Positions 15,547-25,183 of a DNA stretch of 32,309 nt are shown here, piece by piece. Numbering within the stretch: position 1 is the first letter of the stretch; the number at the start of each line of letters is the position of its first letter. The notes below the pieces were generated by a model that searched no databases, was not told the DNA's origin, and saw nothing but the letters and a program-made list of their open reading frames with translations. The translations under genes and the position numbers were made by a program. Source of the DNA: Cellvibrionaceae bacterium (GTDB taxonomy: Bacteria; Pseudomonadota; Gammaproteobacteria; Pseudomonadales; Cellvibrionaceae); contig JAOXRT010000040.1 of NCBI GenBank assembly GCA_025800365.1, positions 1 to 32,309 of the forward strand. Reading direction: 5' to 3'.

Positions 15547-17031
15547 TTAGCCCTCTTTATTTATTTGATAGTTCTCGGCTAATTCGCTGAGGAAGCGCTG
15601 GCTGTCTTCTGAAAGACTGTTGATTTTAGTCACGGATTCAGAAGAGCGGCTGGCGAGTTGTCGAACTTCGTCCGCTACAACGGCAAAGCCTCGGCCATAC
15701 TCACCGGCGCGGGCTGCTTCAATAGCCGCATTAAGCGCGAGTAAATTAGTTTGACTAGCAATACCGTCAATCACCTTAGAGATCTCACCAATCTCTTGGC
15801 TGGATTTGGTGATCTTACTCATGATCTCACCCATGGCATTGCGTTGTTCTACTTGGGCGGTGACATCTTTTACAAATGCCGTGTACATAATTCGGCCAGC
15901 AACTTCAATTCTAGAAAGCGATAGATTGCCCCACTTCTGAGTGCCGTCTTTTCGGAAGATGGGGACCTCTCGACTCGTACCAACAATTTTATTTTCGCCC
16001 GTTTCTCGGTTGCGATTCACGAGGGTGTCGTGTTGGTCTTTGATATTGGCGGGCACCAGCATTTTTACGTTCTGGCCGATCACTTCATCCGCTGAGTAGC
16101 CCCATAGTGCCTCGGCGGCCGCATTAAATAGTGAAACTCGATTATCAGCATCAATGCTAACTACCGCATCTAAAGCTTGGGATAGGGTTTGCTTGATGGT
16201 TTCCCTAGAGGCTTTTTCCTCGCTGATATCGCGAACAAAGGCGGTATAGCCGATTTCACCATCTACCTCTACTTTAGATAGTGACAAAGCCGCGTTAATG
16301 ATGCTGCCGTCCTTGCGTACCACGTCAACTTCACGGCTAGTTCCTACAATAGTGTTTCTTCCGGTTGTTCTATTGGCATTAACGTAGCTATCGTGATTCG
16401 CCTGGATTTCTTTAGGAACCAACATCTTAATGTTTTGCCCTATGACCTCATCTCGTGAATATCCCCAAAGATCTTCAGCTGACTTGTTCATAAAGGTGAC
16501 ATTGTTGTGCTTATCGATAGTAATAACACCGTCCAGAGCTTGCTCGAGGATTTGGCGGGTTTCTTCACGGGCACGTCGATCAGCAGTTACGTCGCGTGCG
16601 AACCCAACGTAACCTTGCTCGCCATTTAGATCGATTTTGGACAGTGATAGGCTTATCCATGCGGTACTGCCATCGTGACGCTCCAGCTGAACCTCGCGGC
16701 TGGTACCAACAATAATGTTCTTATTGGTTCGGCGGTTGTTATTTACGTAACTGTCGTGATCAGCCTGTATGGCTTTAGGAACTAAGGCCTTGACGTTTTG
16801 CCCCATAACATCGGACTTGCTGATATCCCATAGCTTTTCGGCTGCGGAATTCATAAATGTAATACAGTTCTTGCCATCGATGATGACAACGCCTTGCTCA
16901 GACTGCTCAAGCATATTTTCCATAAGCTGAGTGTCTACACGGCTCTGTGCTGCACTATCAAGAGTGGGTTCGGCGGTCTTTGTTGCGGTCTTTTCGTCGT
17001 TATTATTACGGGGCTTTAGGAATGACAGCAT
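15547..17031 (-). CDS. Soluble triple-PAS methyl-accepting chemoreceptor-like protein
   Basis: This is a 494-aa cytoplasmic protein with no membrane segment. Three near-identical PAS domains start at about residues 48, 169 and 290, a period of exactly 121 residues. Each carries a His followed 20 residues later by an Arg (H92/R112, H213/R233, H334/R354) in the context HDSYV...GTSREV. These are the position and spacing of the haem-ligand His200 and distal Arg220 of Bradyrhizobium FixL, so gas-sensing haem PAS domains are possible. A short MCP signalling tip follows (~418-470: [40 protein letters not shown]). The protein ends ~25 residues later, so the long methylation helices of normal receptors are missing. 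The overall plan resembles BdlA, a soluble PAS-MCP protein in biofilm dispersal. A candidate promoter lies 92-120 bp upstream. Confidence 0.85.
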   Translation of the reverse strand: MLSFLKPRNNNDEKTATKTAEPTLDSAAQSRVDTQLMENMLEQSEQGVVIIDGKNCITFMNSAAEKLWDISKSDVMGQNVKALVPKAIQADHDSYVNNNRRTNKNIIVGTSREVQLERHDGSTAWISLSLSKIDLNGEQGYVGFARDVTADRRAREETRQILEQALDGVITIDKHNNVTFMNKSAEDLWGYSRDEVIGQNIKMLVPKEIQANHDSYVNANRTTGRNTIVGTSREVDVVRKDGSIINAALSLSKVEVDGEIGYTAFVRDISEEKASRETIKQTLSQALDAVVSIDADNRVSLFNAAAEALWGYSADEVIGQNVKMLVPANIKDQHDTLVNRNRETGENKIVGTSREVPIFRKDGTQKWGNLSLSRIEVAGRIMYTAFVKDVTAQVEQRNAMGEIMSKITKSSQEIGEISKVIDGIASQTNLLALNAAIEAARAGEYGRGFAVVADEVRQLASRSSESVTKINSLSEDSQRFLSELAENYQINKEG

Positions 17032-17122
17032 GGGTACCTCGGCAGTTAGAATACTCTATCAGTAGTTAACGGTCATTTGGGAAGCCTCTGAAGGGTTAAT
17101 TGTTAATTTTTTAACCACTTTT

Positions 17123-17151
17123 TATATAAGGCTTTGACAAATCTTGTACAA
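17123..17151 (-). promoter_or_regulatory. Candidate promoter of the triple-PAS gene
   Basis: On the minus strand TTGTAC (17146-17151), a 17-bp spacer and TATATA (17123-17128) form a plausible but weak promoter about 92 bp before the start codon. Confidence 0.3.
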
Positions 17152-17289
17152 AATTCAGCCAAGATAGTTTGAGTCTAGATGGGTATTTTGCGAAATACCT
17201 AGTGCTTTTTAGACGTTCTTTACATAGATTGTTTGGCTTATATTCCGGCACAAAACACAGGGTTTATTATTTGTTAATTACGTTGGGAT

Positions 17290-17317
17290 TGCCGAACATG
17301 CTCGTCAAGATTCGGCA
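17290..17317. repeat. Short inverted repeat in the 17032-17474 intergenic region
   Basis: TGCCGAA (17290-17296) and TTCGGCA (17311-17317) form a seven-bp inverted repeat with a 14-base gap. It may be an operator or a weak hairpin after the PuuB-like gene. Apart from this, the candidate promoter and the purine repeat, I see no gene in the 443 bp between 17032 and 17474. Confidence 0.35.
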
Positions 17318-17359
17318 TAATCTATAGCGTGGCCAGCTATCGAAAAACTAATACTGGGT

Positions 17360-17402
17360 GAGAGATGAGAGATGAGAGAGGGAGAGAGGGAGAGAGGGAG
17401 AT
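17360..17402. repeat. Purine simple-sequence repeat
   Basis: Two copies of GAGAGAT (17360-17373) are followed by three copies of GAGAGAGG (17374-17397) and a partial unit. The tract is purely purine except for the T residues and is non-coding. Its length could vary by slippage. Confidence 0.8.
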
Positions 17403-17474
17403 GGAAAGAGTAGCAAGCTGAGCGAACTGCTATTGCAGTATTTAACGGCAACAACAGCTCGTGATTAAATAATC

Positions 17475-18758
17475 TTATCGAAATTTTTCAAGCAGTTGGT
17501 AATACCACATGCCCAAGACTAAAGCCTGGTTGCCAAGCCAGTCATTAATAGGAACTCGAATATGTTTAAAGGCAGCGAAAGTATCGAAGTCTTCCATATG
17601 CCCCGCGATCGCATTACCCATAATTTCTGCCATGATATGAGAGGCGGCGACGCCATGGCCAGAATAGCCTTGGCAATAATAGATGCGATCGCTGAGCTTA
17701 CCTAGCTGGGGGATGCGGTTAATCACGATACCGGCCATACCAGTCCATTCAAATTCAATATCGATTCCTTTTAATGCTGGAAAGGTTCGCTCCATAGCAG
17801 GACGTAGTTCGGCCGAAACACTTTTAGAATCCTTACCCGAATAGTTAGTGCCGCCACCGAACATCAAGCGTTTATCGGCGGTTAGTCGATAGTAATCGAG
17901 AACAAATCGACAATCGTAAACGGCGAGATCTTGAGGGTTAATTTGTTTAGCCAGCTCATCGCCTAGCGGAGCGGTTGTCATGTTGCCTAATGACGCAGGA
18001 AAGAGCATTCCTCCGAGCTTTGGTCTGCCCAATTTATGGTATGCATTGCCGGCGATCATTACTCGGTCAGCCGTAACTCGGCCATGTTGAGTTTTAACAA
18101 TTATTTTATCGTTTTCTTCGATATCAATAACCGGGCTGTTTTCGAAAATCCGAACACCTAATCCGCTAGCTGCTTTGGCTTCACCAAGGCAAAGGTTGAG
18201 TGGGTGCAGGTGCATATTGCGACGATTGAGTAATCCACCGTGGTAGATGGGGCTATCTAGGTAATTGGGAATGTCGGCCGCGCTGATGACCTCTAGCTCC
18301 TCACCCATTTCTCGGCTAAGAGCTTCTTGATAGAAAGCGTTCAGGCCTTTCATATGGCTGGGCTTGTAAGCTGTCTGCAAGTGGCCAAATTTTAGATCGC
18401 ATTCAATACCATATTTGGCAACACGCTTTTTAATGATCTCATGACCGCGCCATCTTAAATTCCAGACAAAATCTTCAGCATCGGTTCCAATGGTCTTCCT
18501 CAATTGCTTTAACATGGCTTGATCGCCAGAGAGGCTGCCAGTCACTTGTCCACCATTTCTTCCTGTGGCGCCCCAGCCAATTTTATTGGCCTCTATTAAG
18601 CTAACTGAAAAGCCTTTTTCGGCAAGTTCAAGGGCAGTAGCGACACCTGTAAAACCGCCGCCAATGATGGCTATATCGCAGTTTTGGTCGTCTTTTAGGG
18701 TGGGATAATTGGATTCTTCGTTGATGCTAGCGGAATAATAAGAAGGGCATCGTGTCAT
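17475..18758 (-). CDS. FAD-dependent amine oxidoreductase, PuuB-like
   Basis: This 427-aa flavoprotein belongs to the DAO family. The dinucleotide fold is at ~28-56 (CDIAIIGGGFTGVATALELAEKGF, acid at E56), followed by GWGATGRNGGQVTG (~61-74), which is typical of gamma-glutamylputrescine oxidase and related amine oxidases. The N-terminus (CPSYYSAS) also resembles PuuB. A C-terminal GMAGIVINRIPQLG and YCQGYSGHGVAASH complete the FAD site. It likely oxidises an amine such as gamma-glutamylputrescine to an aldehyde plus ammonia and peroxide. No other puu genes adjoin it, but the omega-aminotransferase at 4384-5781 could act in the same area of metabolism. A sarcosine or other amino-acid oxidase role is the main alternative. 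Confidence 0.75.
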   Translation of the reverse strand: MTRCPSYYSASINEESNYPTLKDDQNCDIAIIGGGFTGVATALELAEKGFSVSLIEANKIGWGATGRNGGQVTGSLSGDQAMLKQLRKTIGTDAEDFVWNLRWRGHEIIKKRVAKYGIECDLKFGHLQTAYKPSHMKGLNAFYQEALSREMGEELEVISAADIPNYLDSPIYHGGLLNRRNMHLHPLNLCLGEAKAASGLGVRIFENSPVIDIEENDKIIVKTQHGRVTADRVMIAGNAYHKLGRPKLGGMLFPASLGNMTTAPLGDELAKQINPQDLAVYDCRFVLDYYRLTADKRLMFGGGTNYSGKDSKSVSAELRPAMERTFPALKGIDIEFEWTGMAGIVINRIPQLGKLSDRIYYCQGYSGHGVAASHIMAEIMGNAIAGHMEDFDTFAAFKHIRVPINDWLGNQALVLGMWYYQLLEKFR

Positions 18759-18960
18759 GCTATCACTTTAGTCTCTCTTTATTGGTCGTTTATGCAATAA
18801 GCTGCCAGCTTAACCAGAGGCCATCAGCAAGGTATATAACCCAAATGGTCCAGTATGTACGATTCTCAGGGAGGTATATTCACATTAGCTAAAAAAGGGC
18901 TTTAGTTAGCGCTATTTGCTTTGGCAGAGACTTAGTTATTGGTCTAGGGTCTATTAAGGA

Positions 18961-21354
18961 ATGTCGTTTTTGGGCCTTAGGATTAAGAATACAATGTCAA
19001 TATTGACTGATCAATGTCAGACAGAATTTTCAGTATTGATCGTCGATGACAACTCAAAAAACCTGCAAGTATTGCAGCGCATGTTGGAGTCGCGAGGTTA
19101 TCGAGTGTTGCCCGCCATTAGTGGCAAGCTTGCCTTGCGCAGCCTTGAAAAGGTACAGCCCGATCTAATCCTTCTCGATATAAATATGCCTGGGATGGAT
19201 GGTTATGAGACCTGTGAGCGGATCAAGTCAACCAAGGGCTTTGAAGATACACCCATTATTTTCGTTAGCGCATTAGATACCATTAATGACAAGATTAAAG
19301 CCTTTCTAAGTGGTGGTGTAGATTACATCGTCAAACCCTTCCAGATAGAAGAAGTTCTAGCGAGAGTAAATACTCACTTGAGTTTAAGTGGTATGCGCAA
19401 ACAGCTTGCGCGCTCAAATCAAGAAGTAGAAGCGAAGGTAGAAGGAAAAACCAAAGAGCTTGAAGAGGCAATTAGTCGATACAAAAACCTAAGTATAAGA
19501 GAGAAGGCCCTCGCCAAAATTTTACGCACACCAATCGACGATTTGGCGGTCAATAGCTACATAAACAAAATACTTGAAGCTTTAAGCCAAGTATTGGACA
19601 AGCACGATCAAAACCCCAGTGCGGCAGTCATTACCTTTAATGATCACCCAAAAAGCCATGCCTTTAATTCCTTTACTCTAGGCGATAAAAGTTTAAATCA
19701 GCAGCTGAATTGCTTGATGGTCTGCATTATCAATGAGCTGGGCTTCGGGGGTTTTTTGGAGGCAGACACGCTGATAGTACTTTACGAAGGTTTTTCAGCA
19801 ACCCGCATTGTTTTGCAAAACGAAGAACGTCCGCTTGGCCTTGCAGCGGGGGATATCAAGACCAACTTTCTTATTGTACCAATCAAAGTTAAAAATACTC
19901 TACTCAGCCTACTCGCCATTAGCATTCCACCTGAGCAGGCATTCAGAGAAGAGGATATTGACTACTACCGGCAGGTAGCAGAAGTGATTGGCAGCAGCCT
20001 TGCTCGTCGATCTTCCGATAGGAAAATTGAATTTCTCGCTTATCATGATGAGCTAACGGGGTTACCCAATCGCCGCTTAATGAATGATCGTATCGCCCAT
20101 GAAATTAATGTGTCTGGTCGTACTGGCATGGTGGGAGCATTGGTTTATCTTGATTTGGACGACTTTAAACTGGTAAACGACGCCCTAGGTCACGAGGTGG
20201 GTGATTCGGTGCTAAAAATCACCTCACAGCGTATTCAAGAGGTATTACGTTCCACGGATTCCTGCGCCAGATGGGGCGGTGACGAATTCGTTATTATGCT
20301 GCCAATGTTGAGCGATGATCGGGCCAATGCTTCCGAACGGGCACACTTTGTATCAGACAAAATTCGACAAGCTATCACCCTTCCTTTCCACATCGATGCC
20401 CATGAAGTTCAAATGTCCATTAGTATTGGTATCACTTTATTTGGCAAAGGCGATAAGCAAGGTCAGGATTATCTCGTTGAAGCCGATGCGGCTATGTATC
20501 AGGCCAAGAAGACGGGCAAAAACGCCATTCAGTTTTTCAAGCCGGAGTATCAGTCACGAGCCGAATCTAGATTGGCCTTAACAAAAGGCCTTCGGCAAGC
20601 GGTCAAAAATAATGAGCTCTATATGGTCTATCAGCCGCAAGTTAATAAAAACGGCGAGATTGTAGGCCTAGAAACACTAATGCGTTGGGAGAGTGAGGAG
20701 TTTGGCTTCGTTCGTCCCGATATATTTATTGCCTTGGCGGAAGAGTCAAACCTTATCGTAGATTTGGACCTCTTTGCCATTAGGTCGGCCTGCTCCCAGT
20801 TTATGCATTGGCAGCAAGAGGGCTTGTTACCAAAAGCCTTTAAACGACTGGCAATTAATATTTGCCCGCGTCATTTCTCCAGTGATCAGTTTGTTAGCAA
20901 TGTCAGAGAAACCTTGGAGCACTTTAATATGTCGCCAGAGCATTTAGAGCTAGAGGTGACAGAACGCCTAATGCTCTCCAATGTAGATACCACCATTGCA
21001 AAGCTAAACGAGCTGAAAAATCTAGGTGTGTCGTTTTCCATTGATGATTTTGGTACCGGTTATTCTAGCTTGTCGTATCTACTTAAGCTTCCCATCGATA
21101 TGTTGAAAATTGATCGCTCCTTTGTGACGGATGTGCATCTCAATCAGCAGGCCGCAACGATTGTTTCCACGATTATCGGTATGGCAAAAAACTTAGGGCT
21201 AGAAACCATCGCTGAAGGCGTTGAGGAAGAAGAGGAGTTTGACCACCTATTGAGAGATGGTTGTGACTACTATCAAGGTTATAAATTCTATAAGCCCATA
21301 AAGGCATCCGAATTGAGGTCGATTTTTTCGACGATTAATTCGCCAAAAAAATAA
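18961..21354 (+). CDS. Response regulator with GGDEF and EAL domains (c-di-GMP turnover)
   Basis: This is a 797-aa cytoplasmic protein. REC occupies ~23-140 with phospho-acceptor D73 and K125. A coiled linker spans ~145-175 and a GAF-like region ~180-350. GGDEF spans ~355-525 with intact GGDEF at 439-443 and an RxxD product-inhibition site at 430-433. EAL spans ~540-785 with the variant ETLMR at 571-575, N633, E665, DDFGTGYS at 695-702, K716 and E752, so both synthase and phosphodiesterase residues are largely present. The hybrid kinase at 21471 starts 116 bp downstream and may phosphorylate the receiver. The start is uncertain: ATG 18994 would remove 11 residues, and neither start has ideal ribosome spacing. 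Confidence 0.9.
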   Translation: MSFLGLRIKNTMSILTDQCQTEFSVLIVDDNSKNLQVLQRMLESRGYRVLPAISGKLALRSLEKVQPDLILLDINMPGMDGYETCERIKSTKGFEDTPIIFVSALDTINDKIKAFLSGGVDYIVKPFQIEEVLARVNTHLSLSGMRKQLARSNQEVEAKVEGKTKELEEAISRYKNLSIREKALAKILRTPIDDLAVNSYINKILEALSQVLDKHDQNPSAAVITFNDHPKSHAFNSFTLGDKSLNQQLNCLMVCIINELGFGGFLEADTLIVLYEGFSATRIVLQNEERPLGLAAGDIKTNFLIVPIKVKNTLLSLLAISIPPEQAFREEDIDYYRQVAEVIGSSLARRSSDRKIEFLAYHDELTGLPNRRLMNDRIAHEINVSGRTGMVGALVYLDLDDFKLVNDALGHEVGDSVLKITSQRIQEVLRSTDSCARWGGDEFVIMLPMLSDDRANASERAHFVSDKIRQAITLPFHIDAHEVQMSISIGITLFGKGDKQGQDYLVEADAAMYQAKKTGKNAIQFFKPEYQSRAESRLALTKGLRQAVKNNELYMVYQPQVNKNGEIVGLETLMRWESEEFGFVRPDIFIALAEESNLIVDLDLFAIRSACSQFMHWQQEGLLPKAFKRLAINICPRHFSSDQFVSNVRETLEHFNMSPEHLELEVTERLMLSNVDTTIAKLNELKNLGVSFSIDDFGTGYSSLSYLLKLPIDMLKIDRSFVTDVHLNQQAATIVSTIIGMAKNLGLETIAEGVEEEEEFDHLLRDGCDYYQGYKFYKPIKASELRSIFSTINSPKK

Positions 21355-21470
21355 TTAGGTGTTTTCGATAAATTAATATCAGAAAGCTTAGGTCGAGTTT
21401 TCAATTGGGTGATGTTTCGCTCAGTGCCGTGGGGATGACGACAAATAAACTAGGTTAAAGGGACAAGGTC

Positions 21471-23429
21471 ATGAATGCGATACTAGATGCTGATTGTACG
21501 GGTAAGTACACCATTCTCAATAATTTGCAGATTCCAGAAAATATTCAACAAAGCTGGCAGAAAACGATCGATTTAATGGCGCAGGCTATAGGTGTTCCAG
21601 CCGGCCTGATTATGCGAGTGCATCAAAAGCAAATTGAGGTGTGTATCGCTTCGAGCAATAGCGACAATGTCTATGAGCCCAATGAGTTGGCTGATTTGCA
21701 TACGGGGCTATATTGCGAGACGGTCATGTCCAGCAATGATACTTTACTTGTTCCAAATGCGCTGACAGACCCTGTTTGGGCTAATAATCCTGATGTAAAA
21801 CTGAATATGATCTCCTATCTAGGTATGCCCCTAAGATGGCCGAATAGCGAAGTGTTCGGAACCATCTGTGTGTTAGATGGCAAAGAGAACCACTACAATG
21901 ATCAGTACAAAGAGCTGCTGCGAGAGTTTCAGCAGAGCATTCAGCTAAGCCTCAAAACCATTTATGAAAATCAATTGTTGATCAATGCTCAAGAAGAGCT
22001 AATCAAAGCAAAAGAAAAAGCTGAAGCGGCCAGTAAGGCAAAAAGCGTATTCTTGGCCAATATGTCTCATGAATTAAGAACACCATTAAACGCCATTTTA
22101 GGTTTTTCTAAGATGCTTCAAGAGGAAAGTGACCTCTCTGAAAATAGCTTGGATGACCTGCAAGCTATTCGATTTAGCGGAGAGCATCTGCTGCGCTTGA
22201 TTAACGATGTCTTGGACATGTCTAAAATTGAAGCGGGAAGAATGGATTATGATGAAAGCGAGGTGGAACTATTACAGACCATAAAGGATGTTGGTCAGCT
22301 GATTAGGCCCAAGGCTGTAGAAAAAGAGCTTTCATATACCGTTGATATCTCGCCCAATGTTCCTCAATTTGTAAGGTCAGATTTAATTAAGATTCGCCAA
22401 ATCCTTATCAATCTTCTTAGCAATGCTGTTAAATATACCGAATCTGGTGGCGTGATCATGAAGGTATGGTCTGAGCCTGTACATTCTAAAGAAGATCAAG
22501 AGTTTCAAAAGCTGTATTTTGAAGTGAAGGATAGCGGTTTGGGTATGACGCCTGAGCAGGCTCAGGAAATCTTTAAACCCTTTGAGCAGATTTCCGGTAG
22601 AGCTATTGAAGGAACAGGTTTAGGCTTGGCCATTACCTCGAAATTCGTGGAGCTAATGGGAGGCGATATTCAGGTTCACAGCGAGCCGAATAAAGGCAGC
22701 ACTTTTACAGTAAGTTTTAGCAGTCAAATTGTGCTGGCGGATGACAGCGAAAAACTCAATCGGGAGCAGCGAAGAGTTGCCTCCCTGAAAGATCCCCAAA
22801 AGATCATTCGAGTATTGATCGCTGAAGATCAAAAGCACAACCGTAACTTATTGAAAAAGCTTCTAGGGCGTGTCGGCTTTGATGTGCTTACGGTCAACAA
22901 TGGCGCGCAGGCTATTGCGGCAGTACCCAGTTATCAGCCGGATTTTATCTGGTTAGATATTCGTATGCCTGAGGTCAATGGAATCGATGCTTGCCAAAGA
23001 ATTCTATCAAATGCGAGTGCGAAGGTTCCGGTGGTGGCGGCAATTACCACGAGTATTGCACCAGGTGAAGATCAGAAGGCCTTAGATGCTGGATGCAAAG
23101 CTGTGTTGCTCAAGCCTTATCAGGAGGATGAAATATTTGCCACCATGGCAGAGTACCTCAATATAGAATACAACTATGTTGATGAACTGGATCAATGTGA
23201 AACAGGCTTGCCGAACTTGGATCTTTCAGAGCTAGTTTTGATGCTCGATAGGGAGTTGCTAATGGAGTTGCAGCAAGCCTTAGAGTCGCTAGATAGCGAG
23301 AATATCAACCGACTTATTAATAGTATTCCTGCGGAGCACAGCGAAACAGCTAATGAGTTGATGGAACTGGCGAAGGCCTTTGAGTTTGAGCGTTTGATTG
23401 GGCTAGTTGAAACGGCACTATGTGATTAA
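21471..23429 (+). CDS. Soluble GAF hybrid sensor histidine kinase
   Basis: This is a 652-aa protein with no membrane helix. An N-terminal GAF domain (~25-165) precedes a coiled coil and a HisKA domain with [16 protein letters not shown] (H200). HATPase motifs are the N box [16 protein letters not shown] (~308-323), DSGLGM (~354-359), FKPFEQ and GTGLGLAI (~381-388). A C-terminal receiver (~446-560) has acceptor D496 and K548. The last ~70 residues form a helical tail seen in other hybrid kinases; I find no Hpt histidine in it. A phosphotransfer partner would be needed from elsewhere, or the kinase signals directly to the REC-GGDEF-EAL protein encoded just upstream. GAGGAC-like purines (GGGACAAGG) precede the ATG. 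Confidence 0.9.
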   Translation: MNAILDADCTGKYTILNNLQIPENIQQSWQKTIDLMAQAIGVPAGLIMRVHQKQIEVCIASSNSDNVYEPNELADLHTGLYCETVMSSNDTLLVPNALTDPVWANNPDVKLNMISYLGMPLRWPNSEVFGTICVLDGKENHYNDQYKELLREFQQSIQLSLKTIYENQLLINAQEELIKAKEKAEAASKAKSVFLANMSHELRTPLNAILGFSKMLQEESDLSENSLDDLQAIRFSGEHLLRLINDVLDMSKIEAGRMDYDESEVELLQTIKDVGQLIRPKAVEKELSYTVDISPNVPQFVRSDLIKIRQILINLLSNAVKYTESGGVIMKVWSEPVHSKEDQEFQKLYFEVKDSGLGMTPEQAQEIFKPFEQISGRAIEGTGLGLAITSKFVELMGGDIQVHSEPNKGSTFTVSFSSQIVLADDSEKLNREQRRVASLKDPQKIIRVLIAEDQKHNRNLLKKLLGRVGFDVLTVNNGAQAIAAVPSYQPDFIWLDIRMPEVNGIDACQRILSNASAKVPVVAAITTSIAPGEDQKALDAGCKAVLLKPYQEDEIFATMAEYLNIEYNYVDELDQCETGLPNLDLSELVLMLDRELLMELQQALESLDSENINRLINSIPAEHSETANELMELAKAFEFERLIGLVETALCD

Positions 23430-23436
23430 TACGCAT

Positions 23437-23500
23437 AGGCTGCCGCTCATGGCAGTCTAGGGCTCCGCTGAGCTAATCTGCATTATTCAGAGGTGCCCTA
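23437..23500. terminator. Tandem stem-loops between convergent genes
   Basis: AGGCTGCC pairs with GGCAGTCT (23437-23458, one G-U), and a larger imperfect hairpin spans 23458-23500 with TAGGGC and GCCCTA at its base. T-rich sequence follows. They probably end transcription of the kinase gene, though no clean T-run is present. Confidence 0.35.
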
Positions 23501-23513
23501 GCTATTCCTTTGT

Positions 23514-24359
23514 TTACTCAGGTAGCCAATCGGCAATGGCCTGGCCTATCTCTGGGCCAGAATCCTCTTGTATAAAGTGTAAGCCTTTTACCGTCACCTC
23601 TTGTTGATTAGGCCAACTGCGACAAAACTCTCTTTGCTTGCCTATAAGAATTGAGCCAGGCTCAGCGTTAACAAACAACTTAGGAATATTGCTGCTAGCA
23701 AGCCATTGTGAATAGTCATCAACCACTTTAACCATATGCGCTGGTTCGCCATCAATAGGGATATCTCGCGGCCAATCCAGTGTTGGCCGGCGATCTTCTT
23801 TTTCTAAGAAGGGACGACGATACTCATTGTGCTCTTCTTCAGTAAGCTTACGAATGATTGAGCCTGGAAGTACAGCTTCGATAAACATATTTCGATCTAA
23901 AATAAGGTCTTCTCCTTTCTCTGAGCGAAACCCTTTAAAGATGCCGCGCGCGGATTCCGGCCAATCTTCCCAGCTTACGTGCTTAACGATGCCTTCCATA
24001 TAGGCAATGCCCTTTATGGCCTTTTGATTCTGGTATGCCCAATGAAACCCCAGTGCGCTTCCCCAATCGTGGATAACTAAGGTGACATTTTCTGTTAGCT
24101 GTAATGCATCAAAGAGCGCAGAAAGGTAGCGATAAGCGCTATTGAAACCATAACTTTCGTCTGCAGGCAGCTTTTCGGAATCACCTTGGCCAATGAGGTC
24201 TGGAGCAATCAGGCGTCCTTTGCCTGCCAGTTTAGGCATAACATTGCGCCATAAATAAGAGGAGGTTGGATTGCCATGCAAGAACACAATAGGGTCGCCT
24301 TGGCCTTCATCAATATAGGCAATCTTTTTACCTAAAACATCAATTGTTCTTTTATTCAT
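23514..24359 (-). CDS. dhaA: Haloalkane dehalogenase, HLD-II type
   Basis: This is an alpha/beta hydrolase of 281 aa from the preferred start at 24359, which has TAAGGA seven bases upstream; an earlier ATG at 24377 has no ribosome site. It hydrolyses a carbon-halogen bond to give an alcohol, halide and proton. The full catalytic pentad is visible: N30 and W99 for halide binding (HGNPTSS, HDWGSALG), nucleophile D98, acid E122 (YMEGIV) and base H261 (GLHFIQEDSG). The E after strand six is the HLD-II (LinB/DhaA) arrangement. Renilla-luciferase-like proteins share this fold, so the natural substrate is not proven. It lies 33 bases after a PaaG-like isomerase gene, downstream of a TetR regulator, as a likely operon. 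Confidence 0.85.
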   Translation of the reverse strand: MNKRTIDVLGKKIAYIDEGQGDPIVFLHGNPTSSYLWRNVMPKLAGKGRLIAPDLIGQGDSEKLPADESYGFNSAYRYLSALFDALQLTENVTLVIHDWGSALGFHWAYQNQKAIKGIAYMEGIVKHVSWEDWPESARGIFKGFRSEKGEDLILDRNMFIEAVLPGSIIRKLTEEEHNEYRRPFLEKEDRRPTLDWPRDIPIDGEPAHMVKVVDDYSQWLASSNIPKLFVNAEPGSILIGKQREFCRSWPNQQEVTVKGLHFIQEDSGPEIGQAIADWLPE

Positions 24360-24392
24360 CTTAATGTCCTTAAGCATATGTTGGTAAGCTGA

Positions 24393-25172
24393 TTACTGCT
24401 CGCCTTTAAAGTTTGGTTTTTGTTTGTTTAAGAAAGCCTGGATGCCGGCCTGACCATCGTTACCTGTGGCATTGGCCACAATATGTTGTGTCTCCAGCTG
24501 CATTTGTGTATCTAGGCTTTCGGTACTTGAGCTTTTTACTAACTGTTTTACGCTTGCAAAAGCGCGGGTAGGGCCTTGGGCGAGACTTTGAGCGAGAACT
24601 AGGGCGTTTTCGAATCCATCACGGCTATCGACGACTTGATTGACAATGCCCCAGTCCTTAGCTTCCTCTACATTGAGCTTACGATTTGTAAACATGAGCT
24701 CTTTTGCTCGTCTGTCTCCGACAATACGCGGTAAAAAATAACTTGAGCTACCATCAGGAGATAGCCCCGCAGCGGTATAAGCCATTACAAAAGCGGCCTT
24801 TTCAGTAGCTATCAATAAATCACAGGCAAGACAAAGGCTAAAGCCAGCACCAGCTGCTGTGCCATCGACATAGGCGATAACGGGGGCTGGCATATTATTA
24901 AATATCGAAATTGCCCCATGCAGATAAGTCGTCATTTCGCTTAGTGCGTTTGGTAATTGCTCCTCTTGCGCAGCAAAGAAGGCTAGATCTCCGCCAGCGC
25001 TGAATAAGCTATCTTCACTATAAATTAATAGTGCGCGGACGGCCTTGTTATGCTGGCAATGTATGGCGACATCGAGTAGCTCTTTGGCCATGTCTAAGTG
25101 AAGTGCGCGGCGTTTTAGTTGTAAGCTAGCGACGCCATTATCGATTTTAAAAGATAGATGTTCTAATACCAT
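24393..25172 (-). CDS. Enoyl-CoA hydratase/isomerase, PaaG-like
   Basis: This 259-aa crotonase-fold enzyme acts on a CoA thioester. The two oxyanion-hole segments are SAGGDL (~58-63) and DGTAAGAGFSL (~103-113). The hydratase glutamate of GGGCE is replaced (GAGFS), while SPDGSSS carries an aspartate (D140) at the place used by isomerases such as PaaG, so an isomerase is more likely than a hydratase. A strong AAAGGAGAG ribosome site precedes the ATG. It sits between a TetR gene, 11 bases upstream on the same strand, and the dehalogenase, so the three probably form one transcript. The substrate is unknown. Confidence 0.8.
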   Translation of the reverse strand: MVLEHLSFKIDNGVASLQLKRRALHLDMAKELLDVAIHCQHNKAVRALLIYSEDSLFSAGGDLAFFAAQEEQLPNALSEMTTYLHGAISIFNNMPAPVIAYVDGTAAGAGFSLCLACDLLIATEKAAFVMAYTAAGLSPDGSSSYFLPRIVGDRRAKELMFTNRKLNVEEAKDWGIVNQVVDSRDGFENALVLAQSLAQGPTRAFASVKQLVKSSSTESLDTQMQLETQHIVANATGNDGQAGIQAFLNKQKPNFKGEQ

Positions 25173-25183
25173 TGCGCTCTCCT

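Noticed and set aside
17032-17474. Small gene in the long intergenic region
   Set aside because: Only short frames with early stops and no ribosome site were found.
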